A stretch of 39,335 nucleotides of DNA from an uncultured Clostridia bacterium. Lineage in GTDB: Bacteria; Bacillota; Clostridia; Oscillospirales; Acutalibacteraceae. The position numbers and the translations under genes are program-made. Below, piece by piece: positions 14,485 to 21,967 of the stretch. The stretch covers positions 1 through 39,335 of the forward strand of contig CALFTN010000078.1 of assembly GCA_937916395.1 (NCBI GenBank). Reading direction: 5' to 3'. The notes under the pieces were generated by a model. It ran no database searches and was not told where the DNA came from. It was given only the letters and a program-made list of their open reading frames with translations. Numbering within the stretch: position 1 is the first letter of the stretch; each line of letters opens with the position of its first letter.

Positions 14485-17127
14485 TTATTTAACCTTCCTT
14501 TTATTCTTAACACTCTTTTTGCTAAGATTTATGTAAGAAGCTTTTTTGCATTTGAAAAGCTCTTTTCTGCCATTTTGATTTCTAGTGAAAATCAAATCAA
14601 AATTTGCACCAGTAGATTTCAAGTGTCTTATAAAAATTTCAGCAGTTTCTTTCTTTGCGCTTAAAACACTCGGACAAGCAAAACTGAAAACATAATTATA
14701 TTTAATTTTACCAGAAGAATTTTTAGATGAAACAATTAAGTATCTTGGGTCATCAATAGGTGAGAGCATTTCAGTAATTGAATTTTTAAATACATTTTTC
14801 TCTCGTGCTGTGGCATTTTGTAAAGAGCAACTAACACTTCCGTCCTCTCTTTTTCCGATATAAACCTTAGCACCTTTTGTATCAATTTCGCCAATTTCTT
14901 TAAGAGATTTAAATACCACTCCAGATAGCGTTTCAACCGTCTTTTCAGGAGAAAAATATTTAAATATAATTTTAGAATTCTTATATAAGAAATATATACC
15001 AACTATTGAAATTATAAATAAAATTAAACCCAAAAATCCACCTGTAACAATTCCAGTTAGAATTGCAACAAAAACAAGAAACGCTATTATGCACGAAATA
15101 ATTTTATTTTTATGAATAACACTTGTTGGTTGCACAGTTTTTGGAATTTCACATTCTTCAACAATTTCAGGATGATTGCTTCCTCTTATAGCTCCATTCC
15201 ATTTTTCTTTAACCTTTTCACGCTGTGAGGCGAAATAAAGCATTTGCTGATTTATGCTTTTGATGTTATTTTCATTGAAAGGTGGTTTTAAAATATCAAT
15301 TCTGTCAATTCCGTTTTCAATAACATTTTCATTGTAAGCAGGTGCCTGAAAACAGTTGAATCTTCTTTTTATTGTTTCAAAATCATCACCGTTAATTGTC
15401 GAATAATCACCATCAGGGCTTGGCTCTACGGTAGAAAGGTGCCATATATTAGAAATTTTATCAGGATTGTTTTTATCAATTCTTATAGCTCTGCCACGCA
15501 TCTGGTTAGAAAGCATAAAGCTACCAACAAAGCTTGCAAGAATAAGTGAGTTAATGTTAGGCGAATCCCAACCCTCGCCAAGAAGTGATTTAGTACCAAC
15601 CAAAACATTTATAACTCCAGTCTGGAAGGTTCTTGTAATAATTTTCACCTTGTTTTTATTTGAGCCACTAAAATTAATTTGAGTGTGTAAGGTGTTTTCT
15701 AAATTTTTTGTGGTGAATGAAACACCTTCTTCATAAGCAATTTTTCTTACTGTTTCTAAAGCAGAGTCAGGAATAATAACAAGTGTACCTGAAAGAAGCG
15801 CGATTTTACATTCAGGGTTTACACTTCTTCTTATTTTTTCAAAAACTGGCACAGTTCCCATATCGTGAATATCATCACTTGTACCAACTAATTTTAATAA
15901 ATCTTTTTTAATAAAATCAGTAAGCACCAACATTCTTAAATTTTCTTTTAAATTAAAATATTCACTTTCGACAATTGTTTTTATGCTTTCTAATTTTGCA
16001 CTTGATGAAATAAGTGATTTATTAATTTTGTCATTAGAAATGAGTCTTACTTTTTTCTTTTCGATTAAACCTTTTTGTGAAAGTGTCTGCCTTAATTCTT
16101 CAGAAATTTCTTCTGAGAATATTTCTGGTGATTCAATAATAAATTGAAATGCTTTTTCAGCATTTATCATATTGCATTTTAATTCTTCATTTATGTGGAA
16201 TGCTTTTTTTAATATGTTCTGATTTAATTCAGCACCACCGTACATAGCAACTAAAAATAATTCTCTGAAATTATTTAAGTTGTCATAAAGCAAAATTTCA
16301 CTTTCTTCTGTGTCTTCTAACACTTTTGAATTTTCTAACGCTTTAAGTGGCAAACCACTTTTTATTATTTCGTTTGTGGTTTGTTTTGCTTTTTCTTTAT
16401 ATTCCTTTAAATTATTTTGTTCGTCTTCAGTTGGGAAACTAAAATAAATATAATCCTGGTGTGGACAAAGTGTTTTTTGCGAAACTAATTGTGGCACAAA
16501 AATTTCTTCATCTATTTCACCACAAAGTGAAGAGTATTTAGCCCATTCGTTAGGTGCACTGTCATAAGGTGGAGTTGCAGTAAGTGAAATTAATTTAACT
16601 GTACCACCGAGTGCATCTATAAATTTTTCTAACGCTTTTTGCCATTCACTTTTTAAGTGGTGAGCTTCATCAAGACAAATTGTTTTAATTTCTGCATTTT
16701 TAATTACATCTAAAATTTCAAAATTTGTAAAATCTGCAGCTTCTTCATTTTCAAATTCTTCGTCGTCAGCTTCTTCATCAATATTCGTTTTTGTGTATGC
16801 TGCATGTAAAGCCTGATATGTAATAGATGTAAGTAATTTCGGCTCTTTTAAATTATAAGAAATATAATTTTCAGAATTTTCGTTTTCTGGCAAAAATGCC
16901 TCAATAAATCTTTCACCCCATTGCTGACGTATAGTTACCGATGGTGACAAAATAAGAGCAGGGGCGTTGAGTCTTTTAATGAGCTCTAACCCTAAAATTG
17001 TTTTACCACTACCGGGAGCCGCAACAATGTGAATTTTACCATCCTTTAAGTGTTTGTCTGCATTACTGAGCACAGTCTGCTGATAACTTCTGAATTGCCA
17101 TTTGAAATTAATATTTTTAAAATCCAT
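14485..17127 (-). CDS. SF2 DEAH-box helicase with C-terminal transmembrane hairpin
   Basis: This 880-residue protein has a full SF2 helicase core: Walker A AAPGSGKT (36-43), DEAH (153-156), motif III LTATP (182-186), GTKSLLGEGWDSP (511-523) and motif VI NQMRGRAIR (541-549). An acidic insert lies at about 117-131 and a long helical insert at about 235-380, between the RecA-like lobes. Unusually, two hydrophobic helices follow at about 675-694 and 696-716 in a hairpin, then a 160-residue soluble domain rich in basic residues, ending KNKRKVK. Both soluble parts would be cytoplasmic. It starts behind GGGGTGAAA and appears monocistronic. I do not recognise a named system; anti-phage defence, RNA decay at the membrane or DNA uptake are all possible. 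Confidence 0.85.
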   Translation of the reverse strand: MDFKNINFKWQFRSYQQTVLSNADKHLKDGKIHIVAAPGSGKTILGLELIKRLNAPALILSPSVTIRQQWGERFIEAFLPENENSENYISYNLKEPKLLTSITYQALHAAYTKTNIDEEADDEEFENEEAADFTNFEILDVIKNAEIKTICLDEAHHLKSEWQKALEKFIDALGGTVKLISLTATPPYDSAPNEWAKYSSLCGEIDEEIFVPQLVSQKTLCPHQDYIYFSFPTEDEQNNLKEYKEKAKQTTNEIIKSGLPLKALENSKVLEDTEESEILLYDNLNNFRELFLVAMYGGAELNQNILKKAFHINEELKCNMINAEKAFQFIIESPEIFSEEISEELRQTLSQKGLIEKKKVRLISNDKINKSLISSSAKLESIKTIVESEYFNLKENLRMLVLTDFIKKDLLKLVGTSDDIHDMGTVPVFEKIRRSVNPECKIALLSGTLVIIPDSALETVRKIAYEEGVSFTTKNLENTLHTQINFSGSNKNKVKIITRTFQTGVINVLVGTKSLLGEGWDSPNINSLILASFVGSFMLSNQMRGRAIRIDKNNPDKISNIWHLSTVEPSPDGDYSTINGDDFETIKRRFNCFQAPAYNENVIENGIDRIDILKPPFNENNIKSINQQMLYFASQREKVKEKWNGAIRGSNHPEIVEECEIPKTVQPTSVIHKNKIISCIIAFLVFVAILTGIVTGGFLGLILFIISIVGIYFLYKNSKIIFKYFSPEKTVETLSGVVFKSLKEIGEIDTKGAKVYIGKREDGSVSCSLQNATAREKNVFKNSITEMLSPIDDPRYLIVSSKNSSGKIKYNYVFSFACPSVLSAKKETAEIFIRHLKSTGANFDLIFTRNQNGRKELFKCKKASYINLSKKSVKNKRKVK

Positions 17128-17147
17128 ATTTTCACCCCATTATAGTA

Positions 17148-17175
17148 ATTATAGCAGTTATCTGCTTTTTTTCAA
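17148..17175 (-). promoter_or_regulatory. sigma-A promoter for membrane helicase gene
   Basis: On the minus strand, -35 TTGAAA (17170-17175) and -10 TATAAT (17148-17153) have a 16-base spacer. A second TATAAT lies at 17139-17144. The arrangement is back-to-back with the promoter of the GH43 gene. Confidence 0.5.
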
Positions 17176-17182
17176 TATAAAA

Positions 17183-17211
17183 TTGAATATAAAAAAATAT
17201 TGTGATATAAT
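17183..17211 (+). promoter_or_regulatory. sigma-A promoter for GH43-like gene
   Basis: The -35 TTGAAT (17183-17188) and -10 TATAAT (17206-17211) have a 17-base spacer. The start codon is at 17241 behind AAGGGG. Confidence 0.65.
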
Positions 17212-17240
17212 GTTAATGATAATAATTAAGGGGTATTTTT

Positions 17241-18092
17241 ATGAAAACCAACGAAATAAACATCCGTGACCCATTTGTTTTATTTGAAAACGGAAAATAT
17301 TATATGTATGGTACGAGAGGCAAAAATTTCGGTCAGAAGACAGGTGGCTTTGACGTATATGTGTCAACCGATTTAGAAAACTGGTCTGAACCGATTGAGT
17401 GCTTTAACTCAGAAAAATATAATATGAATAGTAATGTAAACTGGGCACCTGAGGTACATAAATATAAAGATGGTTATTTTATGTTTGCAACCTTTACAAA
17501 ACCGAATGGTTTAAGGGGTACATATATTTTAAAATCTGATACACCTTTAGGTGAGTTCAAACCACATAGCAAAGGTGCGGTAACGCCAGAGGATTGGGAA
17601 TGTCTTGATGGAACATTTTATATTGATAAGAAAGGTAAACCATTTATTGTGTTTTGCCATGAGCACACACAAATAATTGACGGTACAATTTGCTACACAG
17701 AGTTAAACGACGATTTAACAGGGGCAGTAGGAGAAATTGTAACAATGTTTGCTGGTTCTGAACCATTTTTTATAAAAGAAGCACCAGACGACGGTCATTT
17801 TGTAACTGACGGACCATTTATGCATCGTTCTGAAACAAACGAGCTTTTTATGCTCTGGTCAACCTTTATAAATCATCAGTATGCAGAGTGTCTTGTTAAA
17901 TTCAATGATGGTGAACTTAATATGAATTTTACGCATTTAGACCCACTTATTGATGACGATGGTGGTCATGGTATGATTTTTAAAGATAATGAGAATTTAT
18001 ATCTGACATTTCATACGCCGAATAAATCGCTTTTTGAAAGACCATGGTTTGTTAAAATTGTAGATGAGGGCGAAAAACTCACCCTAGAATGA
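17241..18092 (+). CDS. glycoside hydrolase family 43-like protein, cytoplasmic
   Basis: The 283-residue protein is a single five-bladed beta-propeller of GH43 type (arabinosidase/xylosidase group). Seen: NIRDPFVLFENGKYYMYGT with the general base Asp10, VNWAPEVHKY (67-75), LDGTFYIDKKGKPF with the modulator Asp123, TDGPFMHR (189-196) where the general acid should be, DDGGHGMIF (His243) and LTFHTPN. In most GH43 enzymes the acid is Glu in an EGP motif; here it is Asp190. There is no signal peptide and no carbohydrate-binding module, so it would act on imported oligosaccharides. It is a single gene between divergent and convergent neighbours. The substrate cannot be read from the sequence. Confidence 0.82.
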   Translation: MKTNEINIRDPFVLFENGKYYMYGTRGKNFGQKTGGFDVYVSTDLENWSEPIECFNSEKYNMNSNVNWAPEVHKYKDGYFMFATFTKPNGLRGTYILKSDTPLGEFKPHSKGAVTPEDWECLDGTFYIDKKGKPFIVFCHEHTQIIDGTICYTELNDDLTGAVGEIVTMFAGSEPFFIKEAPDDGHFVTDGPFMHRSETNELFMLWSTFINHQYAECLVKFNDGELNMNFTHLDPLIDDDGGHGMIFKDNENLYLTFHTPNKSLFERPWFVKIVDEGEKLTLE

Positions 18093-18093
18093 T

Positions 18094-18124
18094 AAAAGCA
18101 GTTGCATTTTTTGCAACTGCTTTT
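18094..18124. terminator. bidirectional terminator between GH43-like and CDF genes
   Basis: A 13-bp stem (18094-18106 with 18112-18124; AAAAGCAGTTGCA) with a 5-base T loop and a T-tail lies between the two convergent stop codons. Confidence 0.88.
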
Positions 18125-18126
18125 GT

Positions 18127-19302
18127 TTATTCGAGTACTCCGTAACTATGGTCAATAACCAAAACGGTAAAAACTTTACCGTTACTTTTTTCTGTGATTT
18201 TATCGGTAATCATTCGTTCTAATTCTTCGTCACTTATTTTATATTCAGGTGGCACAACAACATCAAAAAGAACATTTTTGTTTTCTTCACCAACAACAAC
18301 TCTGAAATCATGGAAGGTGAGCTCTCTGTCAATTTCACAAATAATGTCATTAACCATTTCTTTGAGTTCGTTAATTTCCGGAGAATCAAGAATTGTAGGG
18401 TCTAAGTGCACAACAAGGTGAATGTTTAAATCTCTTTTAAAATCTCTTTCAATCTGGTCCATTATGTCGTGGCAGATTAAAACATCAATTTTTGCATCCA
18501 TTTCGATGTGGGCAGATGCAAAATATGTATTAGGACCGTAGCTATGCACCATAAGGTCGTGTACACCTAAAACATTATCATAAGATAAAATCTTTTTTTC
18601 AATTGTCTGGAACATCTCTTTTGTAGGTGGTTGACCTAAAAGTGGGTCCAGTGTTTCTTTTACAAGATTTATGCCAGAAATAAAAATGAAAATTGAAACA
18701 ATAACACCCATATAACCATCAAGGTTGAAACCTGTAAAGTGTGAAATTACACTTGCTATAAGAACCGCACCAGTTGTAATAACATCGTTTCTTGAGTCAA
18801 TAGCGGTTGCTTCAAGCGCTTTTGAATCAATTTGCTTACCTAAATAATTGTTGAATAGCGCAAGCCAGAGCTTAACAAATATTGATGCAATAAGAACCAC
18901 AACAGTTGCTACATTAAAAAGGCTTTCTTCAGGCTTGAAAATTTTAGTTGCAGATTCTTTAAATATTGAGCACCCAATAAGCAAAATAATGAACGAAATT
19001 ATTAAACTTGAAATATATTCGATTCTTGCGTGACCATAAGGGTGGTCTTTGTCAGCAGGTTTGCCTGATAATCGGAATCCTACAAGCGTAACAATCGAAG
19101 AGCCTGCGTCAGAAATATTGTTTGTTGCGTCAGCAGTTATAGAAACACTGTTTGAAATCGTACCTATAATGAGCTTCATAATACTTAAAAGTAAATTACA
19201 TACAATTCCAACTGCACCAGCGAGTCTGCCATAAAGTTCTCTGCCTTTTTGTGAATTAACATCTGCATCCTTTATAAAAAGTTTTATTAAAAGTTTTGTC
19301 AT
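18127..19302 (-). CDS. cation diffusion facilitator exporter, Mn-type metal site
   Basis: This 391-residue CDF protein has six transmembrane helices (about 25-215) and a cytoplasmic domain. The intramembrane site is formed by TM2 TNNISD (Asn61, Asp65) and TM5 IDSRND (Asp169, Asp173). An Asn/Asp plus Asp/Asp set is typical of manganese-exporting CDFs such as MntE, whereas zinc exporters have HxxxD in TM5. DKDHPYGHARIEY (84-96) is the family's TM2-3 loop. The C-terminal part (about 216-391) is longer than the usual ferredoxin-like domain and contains a second stretch (REL..HDFRVVVG) that may be a further domain. It has its own promoter and no yybP-ykoY riboswitch that I can see. Manganese specificity is inferred. 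Confidence 0.85.
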   Translation of the reverse strand: MTKLLIKLFIKDADVNSQKGRELYGRLAGAVGIVCNLLLSIMKLIIGTISNSVSITADATNNISDAGSSIVTLVGFRLSGKPADKDHPYGHARIEYISSLIISFIILLIGCSIFKESATKIFKPEESLFNVATVVVLIASIFVKLWLALFNNYLGKQIDSKALEATAIDSRNDVITTGAVLIASVISHFTGFNLDGYMGVIVSIFIFISGINLVKETLDPLLGQPPTKEMFQTIEKKILSYDNVLGVHDLMVHSYGPNTYFASAHIEMDAKIDVLICHDIMDQIERDFKRDLNIHLVVHLDPTILDSPEINELKEMVNDIICEIDRELTFHDFRVVVGEENKNVLFDVVVPPEYKISDEELERMITDKITEKSNGKVFTVLVIDHSYGVLE

Positions 19303-19338
19303 AAATGCACCTTTCTTAAAATATGTTTGTTATTATGT

Positions 19339-19366
19339 ATTATATTGTAAAATCAAATAAAGTCAA
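19339..19366 (-). promoter_or_regulatory. sigma-A promoter for CDF exporter
   Basis: On the minus strand, -35 TTGACT (19361-19366) and -10 TATAAT (19339-19344) have a 16-base spacer, just under 40 bases before the start codon. Confidence 0.6.
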
Positions 19367-19373
19367 TAAACAG

Positions 19374-19402
19374 TTGATAAAAAAGTTAAATTATGGTATA
19401 AT
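19374..19402 (+). promoter_or_regulatory. sigma-A promoter for nucleotidyltransferase gene
   Basis: The -35 TTGATA (19374-19379) and -10 TATAAT (19397-19402) have a 17-base spacer. The start codon is at 19434 behind AAGGGG. It is back-to-back with the CDF promoter. Confidence 0.65.
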
Positions 19403-19433
19403 GTTTAAAATTAATTTTTAAGGGGTTTATAAA

Positions 19434-20354
19434 ATGAATAAAACACTCGTAATAATGGCGGCAGGTATGGGTAGCCGTTTTGGTGGCTTAAAACAAATGG
19501 AGCCTGTGGGTCCTAACAATTCTATTATTATTGATTATTCAATTTACGATGCTGTAAAGGCTGGCTTTAATAAAGTAGTATTCATTATAAAAAAAGAAAA
19601 TGAGCAAATTTTCAAAGAAGTTGTTGGTGATAAGGTTTCAAAGCTTGTTAAAGTTGAATATGTTTTTCAGGATGTTAATAACTTACCAGATGGTTACAAA
19701 GTTCCAGAAGAACGTGTAAAGCCTTGGGGTACTGGTCATGCAATCTATTCCTGCAAGGGTGTTGTTAATGAACCATTCATGGTTATTAATGCTGATGACT
19801 TTTATGGCAGAGATGCTTTTTCAGTAATTTCAAACTGGATTGAAAACGCAGATTTTAATGCTGTTCCTGTAAATTATGCTATGGCGGCATATAAGTTAAA
19901 TAATACATTAACTGAAAATGGCACAGTTTCTCGTGGTATATGTGATGTGAATAATGAAAATTTCTTAACAGATGTTGTTGAAAGAACAAAAATCTTAAGA
20001 AAAGAAGATGGTAAAATCTATTTTACTGAAGACGAAGAAAATTGGGTAGAACTTCCAGAAGATGTTAATGTTTCAATGAACTGCTGGTGCTTCCCGGCAA
20101 GCTTTATTGATGAAATTGAAGCTCACTTCAAAAAATTCTTAGACGATGCGTTAGTAAATAATCCACTTAAAGGTGAGTTCTATTTACCATTCATTGTAAA
20201 AGATATGTTGGCAGAAAATAAATGCACAGTAAAAGTTTTAGAAACTACAGCAAAATGGTTTGGTGTTACTTATAAAGAAGATAAACCAAATGTAGTAGCA
20301 TCAGTAAATGAACTTATAAAAAATGGTGTTTATCCTGAAAGGCTTTGGGATTGA
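19434..20354 (+). CDS. sugar-phosphate nucleotidyltransferase family protein
   Basis: The 306-residue protein opens with the nucleotidyltransferase signature VIMAAGMGSRFGGLKQMEPVG (quoted in parts: AAGMGSRFGGLKQ at 9-21), the NTP phosphate loop followed by the conserved lysine. VKPWGTGHAIYSC (about 95-107) and VINADDFYGRDAF (about 117-129, metal-binding Asp) are the product and metal motifs. It lacks the left-handed beta-helix of GlmU and is not a close match to GalU or RfbA, so the nucleotide and sugar are undetermined. NDP-sugar synthesis for a surface or storage glycan is likely. The lipoprotein gene begins two bases after its stop codon, indicating co-translation. Confidence 0.82.
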   Translation: MNKTLVIMAAGMGSRFGGLKQMEPVGPNNSIIIDYSIYDAVKAGFNKVVFIIKKENEQIFKEVVGDKVSKLVKVEYVFQDVNNLPDGYKVPEERVKPWGTGHAIYSCKGVVNEPFMVINADDFYGRDAFSVISNWIENADFNAVPVNYAMAAYKLNNTLTENGTVSRGICDVNNENFLTDVVERTKILRKEDGKIYFTEDEENWVELPEDVNVSMNCWCFPASFIDEIEAHFKKFLDDALVNNPLKGEFYLPFIVKDMLAENKCTVKVLETTAKWFGVTYKEDKPNVVASVNELIKNGVYPERLWD

Positions 20355-20356
20355 TA

Positions 20357-20929
20357 ATGAAAAAGCTTTTATTGTTAATAACTATTTTTGTTGCGGTATT
20401 GGCAGTTTTTGTTGGTTGTTCAGAGGAGCCACAAACCGAGGTTACTGAGAGTACAACAAAAGCCGAAGCAACAAGCATAACAGTTGTAATAGACCGTAAC
20501 AGTTTTTCAGATAGCTTTGACGAAGAAGGTTTCTACAAAGAGCTTGATGAAATTGAAGGTTTATTTCACACAAAAAATGATGAAACTAATCAATATACAC
20601 TCACAATGACTGAAAAGGCTTTTGCTCAGTTGAAAGAAGTTAAATCAAAGCCTGTAATTGATTCGTTTAACTCTGTTATTTCTGACACGGAAAATTTTGT
20701 GACAGATATTAAATATGATGAAGATTTCAGAAAAATTAAGGTTTTTGCAGATTCTGAAAAAATTTCTGGTGAAATTTCCGAATTTGATGAAACTCTTTTA
20801 AAAATTATGGCTTCAGCCATGGCTTATCAACTCTATACAGTTGAGGGGCAGAGTGTAGAAATCACAATAGTTGATTTTGATAATGATGAAGTTATAAAAA
20901 CAGTGAATTATCCTGTAATAATTGGTTAA
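20357..20929 (+). CDS. putative lipoprotein of unknown function
   Basis: The 190-residue protein starts at ATG 20357, two bases after the nucleotidyltransferase stop. The signal peptide (LLLLITIFVAVLAVFVGC) ends in a lipobox with Cys21, so the mature protein is anchored on the outer face of the membrane. A Glu/Thr/Ser linker of about 20 residues leads to a soluble domain of about 150 residues, rich in Asp, Glu and Phe with mixed alpha/beta pattern and no cysteine after the anchor. I do not recognise the family. Reading-frame proximity ties it to the nucleotidyltransferase, but a shared pathway is not proven. Confidence 0.75.
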   Translation: MKKLLLLITIFVAVLAVFVGCSEEPQTEVTESTTKAEATSITVVIDRNSFSDSFDEEGFYKELDEIEGLFHTKNDETNQYTLTMTEKAFAQLKEVKSKPVIDSFNSVISDTENFVTDIKYDEDFRKIKVFADSEKISGEISEFDETLLKIMASAMAYQLYTVEGQSVEITIVDFDNDEVIKTVNYPVIIG

Positions 20930-20945
20930 TAATTTATTTTATTAC

Positions 20946-20974
20946 TTGACTTTTTAAATCAGTTTTTATATAAT
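20946..20974 (+). promoter_or_regulatory. sigma-A promoter for greA
   Basis: The -35 TTGACT (20946-20951) and -10 TATAAT (20969-20974) have a 17-base spacer. The leader before the start at 21032 is about 50 bases and includes GAGAGGATG. Confidence 0.75.
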
Positions 20975-21031
20975 ACAATCTATTGACTAGCGTTTTTCTA
21001 TTTATTATATATTCGAGAGGATGTAATTCAA

Positions 21032-21517
21032 ATGGCACAGCAAGATGTTATTTTAACTCACGAAGGTCTTAAAGAGCTTCAAGAAAAACTTGAATATCTT
21101 AAGACAGTCGGCAGAAAAGAAACTGCTGAAAAAATTAAGGTTGCTCTTTCTTTTGGTGACCTTTCAGAAAACAGTGAGTACGATGAAGCTAAATCAGAGC
21201 AAGGTAAGTTAGAAGCTGAAATTCTTGAACTTGAAACAATGATTTCAAGAGCAAAAATTATGGAAGAAGATATCAGCACAGAAACAGTTCATATTGGTTC
21301 TGTTGTTACTATTAAAGAAACTGCTCGTGGTTCACAAGAAAAAACATTCCGTATCACAGGCTTTGCACAGGCAAACCCAACAGAAGGTAAAATTTCTGAC
21401 GAGTCACCAGTTGGTAAAGCTCTTATGGGTCACAAGGTTGGCGACAAGGTTGTTGTTGAAGCACCTCGTGGTGAAATGACTTATAAAATTGTTAAAATTG
21501 ATATTGAAGCAAAATAA
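21032..21517 (+). CDS. greA: transcription elongation factor GreA
   Basis: The 161-residue protein is of normal GreA length. The N-terminal antiparallel coiled coil (about 5-80) contains LTHEGLKELQEKLEYLK and the acidic tip LSENSEYDEAKSEQGKLE, whose acidic residues reach into the RNA polymerase secondary channel and stimulate transcript cleavage in backtracked complexes. The C-terminal FKBP-like domain includes ITGFAQANPTEGKISDESPVGKALMGHKVGD (in parts, PVGKALMGHKVGD at about 131-143) and ends with EMTYKIVKI. It is monocistronic, with a good promoter and a strong terminator. Confidence 0.97.
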   Translation: MAQQDVILTHEGLKELQEKLEYLKTVGRKETAEKIKVALSFGDLSENSEYDEAKSEQGKLEAEILELETMISRAKIMEEDISTETVHIGSVVTIKETARGSQEKTFRITGFAQANPTEGKISDESPVGKALMGHKVGDKVVVEAPRGEMTYKIVKIDIEAK

Positions 21518-21522
21518 AAAAC

Positions 21523-21548
21523 ATCGGTTCAGGTTTTCCTGAACCGAT
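21523..21548. terminator. bidirectional terminator between greA and DUF378 gene
   Basis: A perfect 11-bp stem ATCGGTTCAGG / CCTGAACCGAT with a TTTT loop, an A-run before and a T-run after, lies between the convergent stop codons. Confidence 0.9.
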
Positions 21549-21552
21549 ATTT

Positions 21553-21771
21553 TTATTCTACAGATGTTGATTCAAGTACATCGTTGCGCTCTCTGAAAAA
21601 TAAAGAAATACACCAGATACCGGCAAGAGCAACCACAACATAAACAATTCTTGAAATTATAGCTGCCTGACCGCCAAATAACCATGCAACAAGGTCGAAT
21701 TGAAAAAGACCAATAGCACCCCAGTTAAGTGCACCAATAGTTACAAGAATTAAAGCTAATCTGTCTAACAT
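21553..21771 (-). CDS. DUF378 small membrane protein
   Basis: A 72-residue protein with two transmembrane helices (about 5-22 and 38-60). The DUF378 hallmark is visible in the first (LVTIGALNWGAIGLFQFDLV) and the RIVYVVVALAGIW pattern in the second. The function of the family is unknown. The start is preceded by AAGGAG eight bases away. The upstream leader holds a short dyad CCGAA-N4-TTCGG (21790-21803) of uncertain role. Confidence 0.9.
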   Translation of the reverse strand: MLDRLALILVTIGALNWGAIGLFQFDLVAWLFGGQAAIISRIVYVVVALAGIWCISLFFRERNDVLESTSVE

Positions 21772-21931
21772 GTTTTGTCAACTCCTTTTCCGAATTTATT
21801 CGGTAACTTTATTATTTACAAGTTTTAATTGCTTATGCTTTTTTAATTTTTTTGTTTTTTGAGAAAAAGTTCCATTTTTGGTACATTTAATGTGTTAATA
21901 TATATTTAGAGTTTAAATTTTATAAAAACTA

Positions 21932-21940
21932 TGCTATAAT
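21932..21940 (+). promoter_or_regulatory. extended -10 promoter for addBA
   Basis: TGCTATAAT (TG at 21932-21933, TATAAT at 21935-21940) is an extended -10 element. The -35 at 17 bases (TTTAAA, 21912-21917) is poor, as is typical of extended -10 promoters. The start of addB is at 21968. Confidence 0.55.
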
Positions 21941-21967
21941 AAAACTAGTTTTATTAAGGGGTGTGCC

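Noticed and set aside
14485..17127. Calling the membrane helicase a known phage-defence system such as Hachiman or Zorya
   Set aside because: None of the partner genes of those systems is adjacent, and the domain order differs; the link would be speculation.
19303..19338. A yybP-ykoY manganese riboswitch before the CDF gene
   Set aside because: The leader between the promoter and start codon is under 40 bases, too short for that riboswitch.
21790..21803. CCGAA-N4-TTCGG dyad before the DUF378 gene as a regulator site
   Set aside because: The arms are only 5 bases and no regulator is nearby; it may be a chance hairpin in the leader.
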